This document shows, one piece after another, positions 42,880 through 51,505 of a DNA stretch of 64,000 nt; within the stretch, counting starts at the first letter, position 1, and the number at the start of each line of letters is the position of its first letter. The notes beneath the pieces were generated by a model. It saw nothing but the letters and a program-made list of their open reading frames with translations, was not told the DNA's origin and did no database searches. This DNA comes from Methanobacteriota archaeon (GTDB taxonomy: Archaea; Thermoplasmatota; Thermoplasmata; RBG-16-68-12; JAJISG01). The position numbers and the translations under genes are program-made. The stretch lies in NCBI GenBank assembly GCA_030594205.1, contig JAUVFR010000001.1:1-64000 (forward strand). The letters are read 5' to 3'.

Positions 42880-44328
42880 ATGGCTCAGAAGCCGATGCGC
42901 CGCTCGGAGGAGTGGGCTCCTCCGCTTCCCGGAGACGCCCCCTCCGAGGACGATGAAGAGGTCGAGGAGGCCTCGCCCCTCGCGGAGCTGGATGCGTCGG
43001 CTCTCCGGGAGGCGCTCAGCGCCCTCACCGTCCCGGAGCTTCGGTCTCAGGCCAAGGCCTGGGGAGTCAGCCTCCAGGGCAGACGTCGGAAGGCCGACCT
43101 AATCAATCTGCTCGTGGAGGCCAAGGGGGGCGAGGGAAAGCCCGCCCCTTCGGAAGCACCCGCCGAGTTGGTCCTGGAGGACATTCGTCCGAGCTCCGAT
43201 CCGCCGTTCGGCCAGTTGGAGGACCTCTGGATCGAGGCCGCCAACCGTATCGATCGCGGGGACTATCGGTCGGCCATCGCCCTTTCCCGCGACGCCCTGA
43301 ACCTGGTGGGCGAGTGGACCAAGCGATACATGGAAGGGACCTGTGCCCGGGCCCTCCTGGCAGCCCGGAAACTGGCGACGCGTTACGGCAACAACGACTC
43401 GACCCGGGCCTTCCAGGCGACTATCGACGACGCCCAGAAGGCATTTGACGCGGGGAACCTCCTCCGATGCTCTCGGCTGGTGAGGGATCTGCAGCGCCTG
43501 ATCGCCGACCTGCACATGGAGGAGGTGGGCATGATCCGGGACCTCCTCGAGGAGCGGGAGGCGGCGCTCCGAGAACTGGGAGGCCTGCGTATTAACCTGA
43601 GCGAGGCCCAGGAACTCCTGACGAGAGCCGACGAGGTCTCCACGCTAGGGAACCGCGAGAAGGCCATGAAGCTGGTCCATCAGTTCGACGAGACCGTCGA
43701 GAAACTCCGGACCCGGCGGATCGAGGAACTCAAGGATTACCTGACAGTCGTGGAGTCCCGCATCGAGGAGACGGAGGCCCTCGGGCCCTCCCTGACCGGC
43801 CCTCGCAAGCTCGCAAAACAGGCGTGGGCCGCGCTGGAGCGGAACGAACTCGTGCTGTGCGAGGAGATCGCTCGCCGTTGTGAGACGGCCGTGTTGGAAT
43901 CGCAGCGCGGCCACATCGACCGTGCCATGGCCATGCGTCGGGAATACTTCTCCCAGGTCCGGGAACTCGTGGCGCGCCTGAAACCCACCCTGAAGGAGGC
44001 CAACGCCTACGGGATCGATATCGAGGAGCCCAAGGCCCTCCTTCGCGGGGCCCTCGAGCTCTTTCGGCGCAACGAGTACTTGGGCGCTCTCGCGAAGGCG
44101 GAGGCAGCCAAGCGAGCGGTCGACGCCATCCTACCGCGGGTCATCGAGCGGCGGACCGGCCACGGGGTGGAGAAGCCGACGGTCGGCGTCTGCCGCGCCT
44201 GCGGATCCGAGAGGGTCGCCTTCCACGACGACGGGTGGGCGAGCTGCCGGGCCTGTGGTCATCGGTTGCGTTGGCACAAGGAATTCCCGCGTCTCCTCAC
44301 GATGCTTCGGAATCGCCTGAAACGGTGA
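42880..44328 (+). CDS. SAP / coiled-coil / zinc-ribbon protein
   Basis: 482 residues. After an acidic start, a SAP motif spans about residues 47-80 (LTVPELRSQAKAWGVSLQGR then KADLINLLVEA). About 330 residues of amphipathic helix follow, with TPR-like units such as AKRAVDAI and ALAKAEAAKRAV, and no membrane segment. The C-terminus is a zinc ribbon, CRACGSERVAF...CRACGHRLRW. Its architecture and several segments match the partial protein at 1-1511. SAP and zinc ribbon suggest nucleic-acid binding; the helical middle may polymerise or scaffold. No known function. Confidence 0.85.
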   Translation: MAQKPMRRSEEWAPPLPGDAPSEDDEEVEEASPLAELDASALREALSALTVPELRSQAKAWGVSLQGRRRKADLINLLVEAKGGEGKPAPSEAPAELVLEDIRPSSDPPFGQLEDLWIEAANRIDRGDYRSAIALSRDALNLVGEWTKRYMEGTCARALLAARKLATRYGNNDSTRAFQATIDDAQKAFDAGNLLRCSRLVRDLQRLIADLHMEEVGMIRDLLEEREAALRELGGLRINLSEAQELLTRADEVSTLGNREKAMKLVHQFDETVEKLRTRRIEELKDYLTVVESRIEETEALGPSLTGPRKLAKQAWAALERNELVLCEEIARRCETAVLESQRGHIDRAMAMRREYFSQVRELVARLKPTLKEANAYGIDIEEPKALLRGALELFRRNEYLGALAKAEAAKRAVDAILPRVIERRTGHGVEKPTVGVCRACGSERVAFHDDGWASCRACGHRLRWHKEFPRLLTMLRNRLKR

Positions 44329-44373
44329 TTCGCCAGGTGGAACGCTTTTCTAACGTCGCCCCCTACGTGGCCC

Positions 44374-45312
44374 ATGGAGCCTCCGCTGGACCGGGAGGTC
44401 CAGGACTACGCCCTGGAGGCCAGCGCGAGTTGCCGCGAGCTCGTCGACCAGATGGCGCGGGCGGGAGGATTCACGGCGGTCAAACTGGCCCGGGCCCGGG
44501 ATATCCTCCGGGCCATGATCGAAGACAAGGAGTGCACCACGTTCCTCTCCTTCCCGGCCGCGCTCATGGCCACAGGATGTCGTGGCGTCCTCCGAGACCT
44601 CGTCCGGCGAAAGATGGTAGATGTGGTGGTCACGACCTGCGGCACCCTCGACCACGACTTGGCGCGAACGAGGGGGGCCTACTACCACGGTGCCTTCTCG
44701 ATGGACGACGCCGCGCTTCACGACGCGGGCGTCTTCCGGTTGGGCAACGTCCTCGTGCCTTCCAAGACGTACGGGACCGGGTTGGAACGAACCCTCCGCG
44801 CCTTCTTCCAGGCGTTATGGGAAAAGGGCGAGCGAAAGCTGAGTGGGTGGAAGTTGCTGGAGCTGGCGGGGGATCGGTTGGGCGACGAGTCCTCCCTGCT
44901 CTATTGGTGTGCCCGCCGCGGGATCCCCGTCATCGTGCCCGCCCTGACCGACGGGGCCTTCGGATACCACCTCTGGAGCTTCGGACAGGAGCACCCGGAG
45001 TTCGTGGTGGACCCGATGCAGGACGAGACCCTGTTGTCGGATCGTGTATTCCAATCCAAGCGCACGGGGGCCTTGATCATCGGAGGCGGCGTCTCCAAGC
45101 ACCACGTCCTCTGGTGGAACCAATTCGGTGACGGGTTGGACTACGCCGTCTACCTGACGACGGCCGTAGAGCACGACGGGAGCTTGTCCGGCGCGCGTCT
45201 CCGGGAGGCCGTCTCCTGGGGTAAGGTGGGCGTCGACGCCAAGCGAGTCACCGTCGAAGGCGACGCGAGCCTCTTGCTCCCCCTCCTCCACGCCTCGTTG
45301 GCCGAAGGGTGA
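44374..45312 (+). CDS. dys: Deoxyhypusine synthase
   Basis: 312 residues. It transfers aminobutyl from spermidine to a lysine of translation factor aIF5A. VVVTTCGTLDHDLART, PVIVPALTDGAFGYHLW, IIGGGVSKHHVLWWNQ with the active-site Lys, and a late SGARLREAVSWGKV are diagnostic. TTAVEHDGSLSGAR is the NAD/spermidine region. A TATA-like CTTTTCTAAC is 20-30 nt upstream. Homospermidine synthases look similar, but archaeal context favours DHS. Confidence 0.93.
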   Translation: MEPPLDREVQDYALEASASCRELVDQMARAGGFTAVKLARARDILRAMIEDKECTTFLSFPAALMATGCRGVLRDLVRRKMVDVVVTTCGTLDHDLARTRGAYYHGAFSMDDAALHDAGVFRLGNVLVPSKTYGTGLERTLRAFFQALWEKGERKLSGWKLLELAGDRLGDESSLLYWCARRGIPVIVPALTDGAFGYHLWSFGQEHPEFVVDPMQDETLLSDRVFQSKRTGALIIGGGVSKHHVLWWNQFGDGLDYAVYLTTAVEHDGSLSGARLREAVSWGKVGVDAKRVTVEGDASLLLPLLHASLAEG

Positions 45313-45321
45313 GGCGATTTC

Positions 45322-45843
45322 GTGGAGATGCCCGATTCTCTCCGCACCCTCGTCAATCACTATGGCCGGGTGCCCCACTTCAAGCGGACATGGGAAGCAC
45401 CCGGAGAAAAGGTCCGCGAACTGCAGCGCGTCGAGGGGGGCAACATCGGAGGGGTGGGGCTCATCTGGAACCGAACGGGCCAGGTCCTCCTCCTCCGACA
45501 CGGCCTCGGTTCGGGTTGGGGACGGGAGTGGGTGACCCCGGGAGGCGGAGCCCTTCCCGGAGAGAGCCCGGAGGAGACGTTCCTCCGAGAGGTCGGGGAG
45601 GAAGTCAACCTTCGGGTCCGGATCCTCGACCTGACCCGCACCTTCGACCTCACGGTCACAGACGGGTGCAATGCGGCCCAGGGATTCCTCTTCCAGTTTG
45701 AGGCCGAGGCTCTATCCGAGGAGGCCGTCCCAGGGATGGGTATCGAAGCGGTCCGGTGGTTCGATGCGCTCCCGGGGAGCATGGCCTTCCGCGAGGACTA
45801 CGTAGAGGCTTTCCGCCGGCGCAAGCCCACCTTCGACCCGTGA
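45322..45843 (+). CDS. Nudix hydrolase
   Basis: 173 residues from a GTG, 9 nt after the dys stop; an ATG two codons later is equally possible. The Nudix box reads GGALPGESPEETFLREVGEE, fitting GX5EX7REUXEE, with VNL in place of the usual xGU. The preceding strands (GGVGLIWNRTGQVLLLRHG) are standard. It cleaves nucleoside diphosphates linked to another group; the substrate cannot be told. Co-transcription with dys is likely. Confidence 0.88.
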   Translation: MEMPDSLRTLVNHYGRVPHFKRTWEAPGEKVRELQRVEGGNIGGVGLIWNRTGQVLLLRHGLGSGWGREWVTPGGGALPGESPEETFLREVGEEVNLRVRILDLTRTFDLTVTDGCNAAQGFLFQFEAEALSEEAVPGMGIEAVRWFDALPGSMAFREDYVEAFRRRKPTFDP

Positions 45844-45903
45844 GCCGGTCCGACGCGAAGTCACGTCTTTATCTAACGCCCCCGCTTCCAAGCTCGAACA
45901 ACG

Positions 45904-46902
45904 GTGCCGGAGCTCCGTAAGGACTACGTGACGGATACCTGGGTGGTCTTCGCCCCCGATCGCGCGCAGCGCCCCATCGAAACCCAAGGCACCGTGAGCC
46001 TGGCCACCGCCCCGGAGGAGTGTCCCTTCTGTCCCGGCCACGAGCACATGACGCCCCCCGAAGTCCTCGCATACCCTTCGAATGCGTCTGACGGCTCGGC
46101 GTGGCGCGTTCGGTGCGTCCCGAACCGGTTTCCCGCGCTCACCCCGGACGGCGAAGTGCGAGCCAAAAGCGACGGGCTCTTTCATTCTCTGGAGGGTGTC
46201 GGGGTCCACGAAATCATCGTGGAGACACCCGACCACACCAAGGACTTCTCCGCCCTTGCGAAGGGCCAGATCCAGGAAGTCCTCCGCGCGTACGCGGCCC
46301 GTACGGCGGACTTGGCCCAGGACCCCCGCCTGGCGTACATCCTAATCTTCAAGAATCACGGGGCGGAAGCGGGGGCTTCCCTCTTCCACGCCCACAGTCA
46401 GCTGATCGCCACGCCCATGGTGCCGCGGCGCATCAAGGACGAGCTCCGGGGAGCGGAGGCCTTCCGGGCGGAGAATGGGGCGTGCGCCTACGATAGAATC
46501 CTGCAAGCGGAGTTGGATGCCTCGGCCCGGATCGTCTTGGCCAACGAGGACTTCGTGGTCCTGTGCCCTTTCGCCTCCCGGTTTCCCTTCGAAGTCTGGG
46601 TCCTGCCGCGAACGCACCGGGTCCACTTCGATTCGATCAGCACCCGCGAGAGGCGGGCATTGGCGGGCCTCCTCAAGGACACCCTAGGACGACTGAACAC
46701 CCTCTTCCGGAATCCCGCCTTCAACTGGTACATCCACACGGCGCCCAGCGACGGCGGGGACTACGCCCACTATCACTGGCACCTCGAACTCACCCCGCGG
46801 CTCTCCAAGAGGGCGGGATTCGAGCGGGGGACGGGCTTCTACATCAACTCGGTCCCGCCGGAAGACGCCGCGCATCTTCTACGGCAGGCGGGCGAGGCGT
46901 AG
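45904..46902 (+). CDS. galT: Galactose-1-phosphate uridylyltransferase (GalT)
   Basis: 332 residues from GTG; a TATA CTTTATCTAAC is 27-37 nt upstream. GalT swaps UMP between UDP-glucose and galactose-1-phosphate. An N-terminal zinc ligand pair CPFCPGHEHMTPPEV, the nucleotide-binding NRFPALTPDGEV, and the active-site ASLFHAHSQLIATPMVPRRI region are clear. The second HIT-like domain has DYAHYHWHLELTPRLSKRAG. The HAHSQ active site replaces the commoner HPHGQ. A related nucleotidyltransferase activity (ADP-sugar type) cannot be excluded. Confidence 0.88.
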   Translation: MPELRKDYVTDTWVVFAPDRAQRPIETQGTVSLATAPEECPFCPGHEHMTPPEVLAYPSNASDGSAWRVRCVPNRFPALTPDGEVRAKSDGLFHSLEGVGVHEIIVETPDHTKDFSALAKGQIQEVLRAYAARTADLAQDPRLAYILIFKNHGAEAGASLFHAHSQLIATPMVPRRIKDELRGAEAFRAENGACAYDRILQAELDASARIVLANEDFVVLCPFASRFPFEVWVLPRTHRVHFDSISTRERRALAGLLKDTLGRLNTLFRNPAFNWYIHTAPSDGGDYAHYHWHLELTPRLSKRAGFERGTGFYINSVPPEDAAHLLRQAGEA

Positions 46903-46920
46903 CCACTCCGCGCAACGCGT

Positions 46921-48267
46921 CTACGGCCACCCCTCCCCGAAGACGGCCGCTCCGGAGATGGTGTCCCCAAGGCCCACGGTGTAGCGCGGGCGATCCACCA
47001 ACCGTGTCGGCACAATCACCAGCTCCTCCCGTCGGTGCCACCCGTCCTCCAGGAAGGCCGAGCGGGCGGTGCCGCTAAGGCCCATCCCGCGGGCAAGGGT
47101 CTCCATGGCAGCCAGGCCCCGTTCCGCCAGCGGAACCTTCAAGGCCCGGGGGAGAACCCGAGGGTCGGGGCTCCGACCCAAAAGGGCCTGTCCCGTGCCC
47201 ACCAGCGCGGCGAACAAGTGCGATCGCCGCACCCGCTCCACCGGATGGGGGCTAAGCGTCAGGTAGTACCCGAGCGTGTGCATGTTGACCCGCGGGACTC
47301 CCAGGGCCCGCAGAAGGTACATGGCTTCCAGCTGCCGGACGGGATCCTCGCGGACCGACTCCCAGTTGGGGAGACCCAGCAAGAAAGCCAGATCCGCTAG
47401 CTCCGCCTCGTTCACACTGAGGCTGTCGAGGAGCGGCACGATCTCGTCCAGAACTGCTTCCCGCTTGCGGAGGTCGGGAGTCGAAGTCATCTCGAGATGC
47501 ACGGCCAGCTTCGGGTTCGTCGCCTTCGCGGTTCGGATATGGTCCCGTACGCGACGAAAGCTCTCCTCGAAATCCTCGCCCATGTGGTTCAGCCCCGCAA
47601 TGAAGAAGAGATCCGACGCCCGACCCGCTTCGGACAAGGCCTGTTCCCACTCGGGATGGAACTGGATCCGTGTCTTGGGGGCCGCGATGAGCCGGTTGGC
47701 CCGGGGGGACGGTCCGTCTCCAAATGCGAGTCCCTTCGGATACTCCAGGATGTAGTGCGCTTCCGGGGCACACTCCCAATAGAACTCTTCGGCCGAGGCG
47801 TACTCCACGCTCCCGGCAAGCCGCAAGGGAACCTGGGCCGACGTGCCCTCGTACAGGGAGGCCAACTCCCAATTGAACCTGTCCGGATGAACGAGGATGC
47901 GGGCGGCCCCGAAATTGGAGAGGAGGCGGGCCACCGTCAGCACCTGGCCTCCCGAACGGCGCTCGAAGCCCCCGAGACCCTCCAAGAACCCGATCACGCC
48001 GTCCGAACAGAGCACCTCGAGGGCCAAGCCGTGGGTGATGGAATGGGCAAGGGCTTCCGCCAGATCCTCAAGGTCCTCCACCTCCTTGGCAAAGAGGGGA
48101 GGCACCGCCGTCGGAGACGGCAGCCGGGCAAGCCAGGATTCGTCGAGGAGACGGACCCGGTCGATCACGGAATTGTAGGCGAGGAGGGCCCGCGTCCCGC
48201 GGAGGGGGTTCTGCCTCGAGACGACACCGTAGTGTTCTTCCCAGCGCCGTTGGACGCGATCCCGCAA
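46921..48267 (-). CDS. ADP-dependent glucokinase/phosphofructokinase family kinase
   Basis: 448 residues from a TTG at 48267. This archaeal kinase family uses ADP to phosphorylate glucose or fructose-6-phosphate in the modified Embden-Meyerhof pathway. IHPDR-like LVHPDRFNWELASL, the central FFIAGLNHMGEDFEESF, LSVNEAELADLAFLLG and the C-terminal catalytic YTVGLGDTISGAAVF (GxGD) are visible. Glucokinase and phosphofructokinase forms cannot be told apart by eye. It converges on galT with an 18-nt gap. A TTAACTAAGG element lies about 40-50 nt upstream. Confidence 0.9.
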   Translation of the reverse strand: MRDRVQRRWEEHYGVVSRQNPLRGTRALLAYNSVIDRVRLLDESWLARLPSPTAVPPLFAKEVEDLEDLAEALAHSITHGLALEVLCSDGVIGFLEGLGGFERRSGGQVLTVARLLSNFGAARILVHPDRFNWELASLYEGTSAQVPLRLAGSVEYASAEEFYWECAPEAHYILEYPKGLAFGDGPSPRANRLIAAPKTRIQFHPEWEQALSEAGRASDLFFIAGLNHMGEDFEESFRRVRDHIRTAKATNPKLAVHLEMTSTPDLRKREAVLDEIVPLLDSLSVNEAELADLAFLLGLPNWESVREDPVRQLEAMYLLRALGVPRVNMHTLGYYLTLSPHPVERVRRSHLFAALVGTGQALLGRSPDPRVLPRALKVPLAERGLAAMETLARGMGLSGTARSAFLEDGWHRREELVIVPTRLVDRPRYTVGLGDTISGAAVFGEGWP

Positions 48268-48380
48268 GGAAACCGACCCTTGGCTGAGCGGGAAAGGGGT
48301 TCCCCTTAGTTAATCCACCGGGGACCCGGGTCAACAAAAGGCCTAAAGGCCTTGCTTCCCCATCGCGGGCGGGGGAATCC

Positions 48381-49010
48381 ATGAAACTCATGCCAGGTGT
48401 TCATCTCATCGAGACCATGGCCCAATGCGCCCTGCTGACGGACGACCGGCTCGTTCTGGTGGACACGGCCTACACCGCGGGGGCGCCCGACGTCTTCGCG
48501 TACCTGAAGGAGGTCGGGTACAAACCCACGGACATCGGGAGCATCGTCATCACACACGTCCATCCGGATCACGTCTCGGGCCTGGCCGGGCTGGTGGAGG
48601 CTTCGGAGGCGGAGGTCGCCTCGCATCGGATCGAGGCCGAGTTTATCTCGAAGCGGAAGAACTACCCCGGGGGCCGGGTCCTCCCCCATGATGCCGTGGA
48701 CGTGGACGTCCTGCTCGAGGATGGGGGCCGATACCAGGAACTCACGGTAATCCACGCCCCGGGGCACACCCCAGGCAACATCGCCCTCCTGGATGAGAGC
48801 CGTGGTTTGCTCATCGCGGGAGACAGCATGAAGACCGAAGGGGGCCAGATCGGCCCGATGGTGGACCGGAACAACATCGACCCGGCGGAGCACCGCGATT
48901 CCATGAAGAAGATCGCGGGGTTCGAGTTTGAGGCTCTCATCGTGGGCCATGGCGAGCCGATGACTTCCGGGGCCCGCGACCGACTCAGAGAGGCCGTGGC
49001 GAAACTCTAG
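48381..49010 (+). CDS. Metallo-beta-lactamase-fold hydrolase
   Basis: 209 residues. The di-metal signature HVHPDHVSGLAGLVEASEAE (HxHxDH) is at about residues 56-75, with later ligands in IHAPGHTPGNIALLD, LIAGDSMK and IVGHGEP. The small size and the pattern fit glyoxalase II or RNase Z-like small hydrolases, perhaps with thioester or lactone substrates. A TATA-like GGCCTAAAGGCC is 30-41 nt upstream. The last 4 nt overlap the convergent nucleotidyltransferase gene. Confidence 0.87.
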   Translation: MKLMPGVHLIETMAQCALLTDDRLVLVDTAYTAGAPDVFAYLKEVGYKPTDIGSIVITHVHPDHVSGLAGLVEASEAEVASHRIEAEFISKRKNYPGGRVLPHDAVDVDVLLEDGGRYQELTVIHAPGHTPGNIALLDESRGLLIAGDSMKTEGGQIGPMVDRNNIDPAEHRDSMKKIAGFEFEALIVGHGEPMTSGARDRLREAVAKL

Positions 49011-49792
49011 CCGTCCCTGTCCTCCCTGTCGGCGGCCGCGATACGCCGCGAGGCGTATCGGTAAAAGGAGTGGAGCCCATCGCGGATGCGCTCGAGATCG
49101 GCCTCCTCGTCCTCCGTCCGATAGACGCGTAAGGCCGACCGAATCAACGCATGCCACTGCCGGGGAAGCTCTTCCAGGGCCCAATCGGCCGCCGCGACCT
49201 TGGAGATGGCCACGTCCTTCGTCCCCCACGTGTAGACCAGGCGGCACAGGTTGAGCACGCAGTAGAAGGGGTAGTGGTCGAGGTGTGCTTCGATGAACCT
49301 TCGCTCGTCGTCTAGCGCCCGCGCCATCTCCGGCCAGGTTGCGGGGGGAGACAGGATCGCCGGGTCCGGTCCCACGAGGACCAAGACGGCCCCCCGATGG
49401 ATGTGTTCCCGGTGGAGGGCCCACGCCCCGTCGGCGGCGGACGTCCAGAGCTCTTCGCCCCCCGCCCCGACCAGATTCTCGGGAGGGTCCGGAAGCTGCG
49501 CCTTCGAGAGGGGCAGATAGAAGCCGTCCAGGTGCTCGGCGTAGCGGTACTCGCCCACCAAGAGGCGATGCATATCGCGTAGGGCTGCGACCTCCGACTC
49601 CTGCAGCTCGTGCCGGACGACGACGTGAAAGTCAAGGTCCACACGATCGGGAACGAAACCTGGGAACGCGATGGAGCCGCCGAAGTAGATGCCTACCAGG
49701 TTGTCCCCCAGGGCGTCCCCGAGCCGCTCCCGGAAACGTCGAAGGAGGCGTCGGACGCCCCGTGGGAGATGATCCAGACTCGACCCCTTCAA
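49007..49792 (-). CDS. Nucleotidyltransferase-fold protein, AadA/DUF4111-like
   Basis: 261 residues from a TTG about 22-31 nt after an ACTTAACCCC element. The Pol-beta-type motif is YFGGSIAFPGFVPDRVDLDF (GGS...DxD), as in aminoglycoside adenylyltransferases, followed by a helical C-terminal domain (YCVLNLCRLVYTWGTKDVAI). Such genes in free-living archaea need not confer resistance; the substrate is unknown. It shares a short divergent promoter with the toroid protein at 49840. Confidence 0.75.
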   Translation of the reverse strand: MKGSSLDHLPRGVRRLLRRFRERLGDALGDNLVGIYFGGSIAFPGFVPDRVDLDFHVVVRHELQESEVAALRDMHRLLVGEYRYAEHLDGFYLPLSKAQLPDPPENLVGAGGEELWTSAADGAWALHREHIHRGAVLVLVGPDPAILSPPATWPEMARALDDERRFIEAHLDHYPFYCVLNLCRLVYTWGTKDVAISKVAAADWALEELPRQWHALIRSALRVYRTEDEEADLERIRDGLHSFYRYASRRIAAADREDRDG

Positions 49793-49839
49793 GGTGGCAA
49801 TCCACGGGGGAAGGGGTTAAGTCGATATCGCAGTGCGCG

Positions 49840-50826
49840 ATGAGGAGACGCTTGGGGCAGCAAGAGGAGGTCCTCCCGTGGCTCCTGGCCTCGGAGGACC
49901 CGTCAATCCGCTATCTGACTCTTCGCGACCTCCTGGAGGAAGCGGACGACAGCGCGCGGGTTCGGCAGGCGGCCGCGGAAATCCTGGAAGGACCGCGGGT
50001 TGACGCCCTGCTATCCGGGCAAGAAGCCGACGGGGGCTTCGGCGTCCCCCCTTACCAGAAGTGGAAGGGTGCCCACTGGCGTCTCGTTTCTCTAGTGGAG
50101 CTGGGGGTCCCCCCGGGAGACCCCCGTCTCACGGCGGCGGCAGAACAGGTCCTGAGGTGGCTCACGGGGGGCTCCCATCGGGAGCGCATCCTGACGGTCA
50201 ACGGCCTGACGAGGGTTCACGCATCCATGGAGGGCAACGCCCTCGCGGCCTGCAGCCGCCTTGGTCTCGCCGAGCGCTCAGAGGTCCGGCTCCTCGCCGA
50301 CTCCCTCGTCGAGTGGCAGTGGCCCGATGGCGGTTGGAACTGCCGGGAGGGGGAGGAGGTGCACCACGCCTCCTTCTACGAGAGCTTGGCCCCACTCTGG
50401 GGACTCGTCGAGTTTCATCTTGCCACGGGCGACCGGAAGACCCTGGATGCGGCGCGGCGGACGGCGGAGTTCTTCCTCCGGCATCGCCTCTTCCGATCCG
50501 AACGGACCGGGGAAATCATCAATCCGGAGTGGTTGAAGCTGCACTACCCCCTCTATTGGCACTACGACATCCTGCAGGGTCTGCGAATGCTGGCCCTCGT
50601 CACACCGCTCGACGAGCCTAGGACCCAGGAAGCGCTGGACGTGTTGGAGAAGCGACGGCTCCCCGATGGCCGATGGAGGCCGGGGGCGTACTATTGGTAT
50701 CCGCCCGGACGCAAAACGTCCAATGTGGAGGTCGTCGATTGGGGCCGAGGGGGACCCAACCGCATGATCACCCTGAACGCCCTGCGCGTCCTGAAAGCAG
50801 CCGGGCGAGCGGACCCGCCTTCCTAG
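49840..50826 (+). CDS. Alpha/alpha-toroid protein (prenyltransferase/squalene cyclase-like repeats)
   Basis: 328 residues from the ATG at 49840; the longer upstream frame overlaps the divergent gene and is rejected. Gly-Trp repeat motifs are typical of the terpene cyclase/prenyltransferase toroid: EADGGFGVPPYQKWKGAHWR, EWQWPDGGWNCREGEEVHHA and RRLPDGRWRPGAYYWYPPGR. The DxDD protonation motif of squalene cyclases was not seen, so catalysis is doubtful. No membrane span is present. The family members of this type are mostly uncharacterised. It converges with the ABM gene with a 4-nt overlap. Confidence 0.7.
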   Translation: MRRRLGQQEEVLPWLLASEDPSIRYLTLRDLLEEADDSARVRQAAAEILEGPRVDALLSGQEADGGFGVPPYQKWKGAHWRLVSLVELGVPPGDPRLTAAAEQVLRWLTGGSHRERILTVNGLTRVHASMEGNALAACSRLGLAERSEVRLLADSLVEWQWPDGGWNCREGEEVHHASFYESLAPLWGLVEFHLATGDRKTLDAARRTAEFFLRHRLFRSERTGEIINPEWLKLHYPLYWHYDILQGLRMLALVTPLDEPRTQEALDVLEKRRLPDGRWRPGAYYWYPPGRKTSNVEVVDWGRGGPNRMITLNALRVLKAAGRADPPS

Positions 50827-51131
50827 TCCGGTGCCAGTACCACTTCGTAGTGCGTTGACGTTTGATCATAGCGCGAGAGAAGGGCCCGTGCCTCCTCCGG
50901 GACCACGGCCGTCTTATGGTCCTCCCCGGCGAACCGCCGAACGGCGTCCATCGAATCCCAGAGGGTCAGGGTGACGAACTCCACCCCCTCCTCCACCTCC
51001 CGGCGGAGGGCGTACGCCCCTCGGTACCCCTCAATCCTGCGGATGCCTGGCAACACTCTGTTCCGAAGCAGTTCCTCGTACGCATCCGCCTTATCCGCAG
51101 CGGTCCAACCCCGCCATAGCCGACCAATCAT
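50823..51131 (-). CDS. Antibiotic-biosynthesis-monooxygenase-like (ABM/Dabb) small protein
   Basis: 102 residues from an ATG at 51131 (MIGRLWRGWTAADKADAYEE). A ferredoxin-like fold pattern GIRRIEGYRGAYALRREVEE, EFVTLTLWDSMDAVRRFAGE and YDQTSTHYEVVLAPD matches ABM-domain proteins. Such domains often form dimers that bind small hydrophobic compounds or haem; the natural substrate is unknown. The longer start at 51224 reads into the divergent gene's promoter and is unlikely. Confidence 0.78.
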   Translation of the reverse strand: MIGRLWRGWTAADKADAYEELLRNRVLPGIRRIEGYRGAYALRREVEEGVEFVTLTLWDSMDAVRRFAGEDHKTAVVPEEARALLSRYDQTSTHYEVVLAPD

Positions 51132-51207
51132 GCCATCGCCTCCCGATATGGACCCCAGGTCCGGCTCGGAGATAGTCTTTGCACAGACTAATCGCGGTTC
51201 GCGTCCC

Positions 51208-51499
51208 GTGCCAAGCGAATCCATTTCAGTGCGGTCTCGACATCTTCGGCTCGAAGAACTGGTGCGACGAGGCGACTACCCCACGCCTCTCCGAAGCCGT
51301 CAGAGATTCCATCGACCGCCTCCTTGCGGCGAAGTCTTCTCCGGACCACCTCGAGCGCGTCACCCTGGACCTTCCCAGGGGACGGGTCGGGGACCTCCAT
51401 CAGCTCGTGCGGAGCAGGGACTCCGTCAGCTTGGAGGATACAATCCGGAATGCGATCCGCAAGCATGTCCGGGGACGAATCGAGGAATCCCGGCAGTAA
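51208..51499 (+). pseudogene. Tandem ribbon-helix-helix regulator with a one-base frameshift
   Basis: From a GTG at 51208 the frame reads MPSESISVRSRHLRLEELV then RRGDYP, the strand and first helix of a ribbon-helix-helix (RHH) domain. It then goes wrong at a CCCC run near 51280. One base out, the next frame continues RLSEAVRDSIDRLLAAK (second helix) and a second RHH unit VTLDLPRGRVGDLHQLVRSR, DSVSLEDTIRNAIRKHV, ending at 51499. Dropping one C restores one intact protein of about 96 residues. Either a recent mutation or a sequencing/assembly error in the C run. Such RHH proteins usually repress nearby genes. Confidence 0.65.
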
Positions 51500-51505
51500 C
51501 CGGCC

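Noticed and set aside
49007-49792. Calling the AadA-like protein an antibiotic-resistance gene
   Set aside because: Only the fold motif is visible. Natural roles of such proteins in archaea are unknown, so no resistance claim is made.
51188-51466. Minus-strand frame of 92 residues over the RHH region
   Set aside because: The plus strand gives a clear tandem RHH pattern once the frameshift is bridged.
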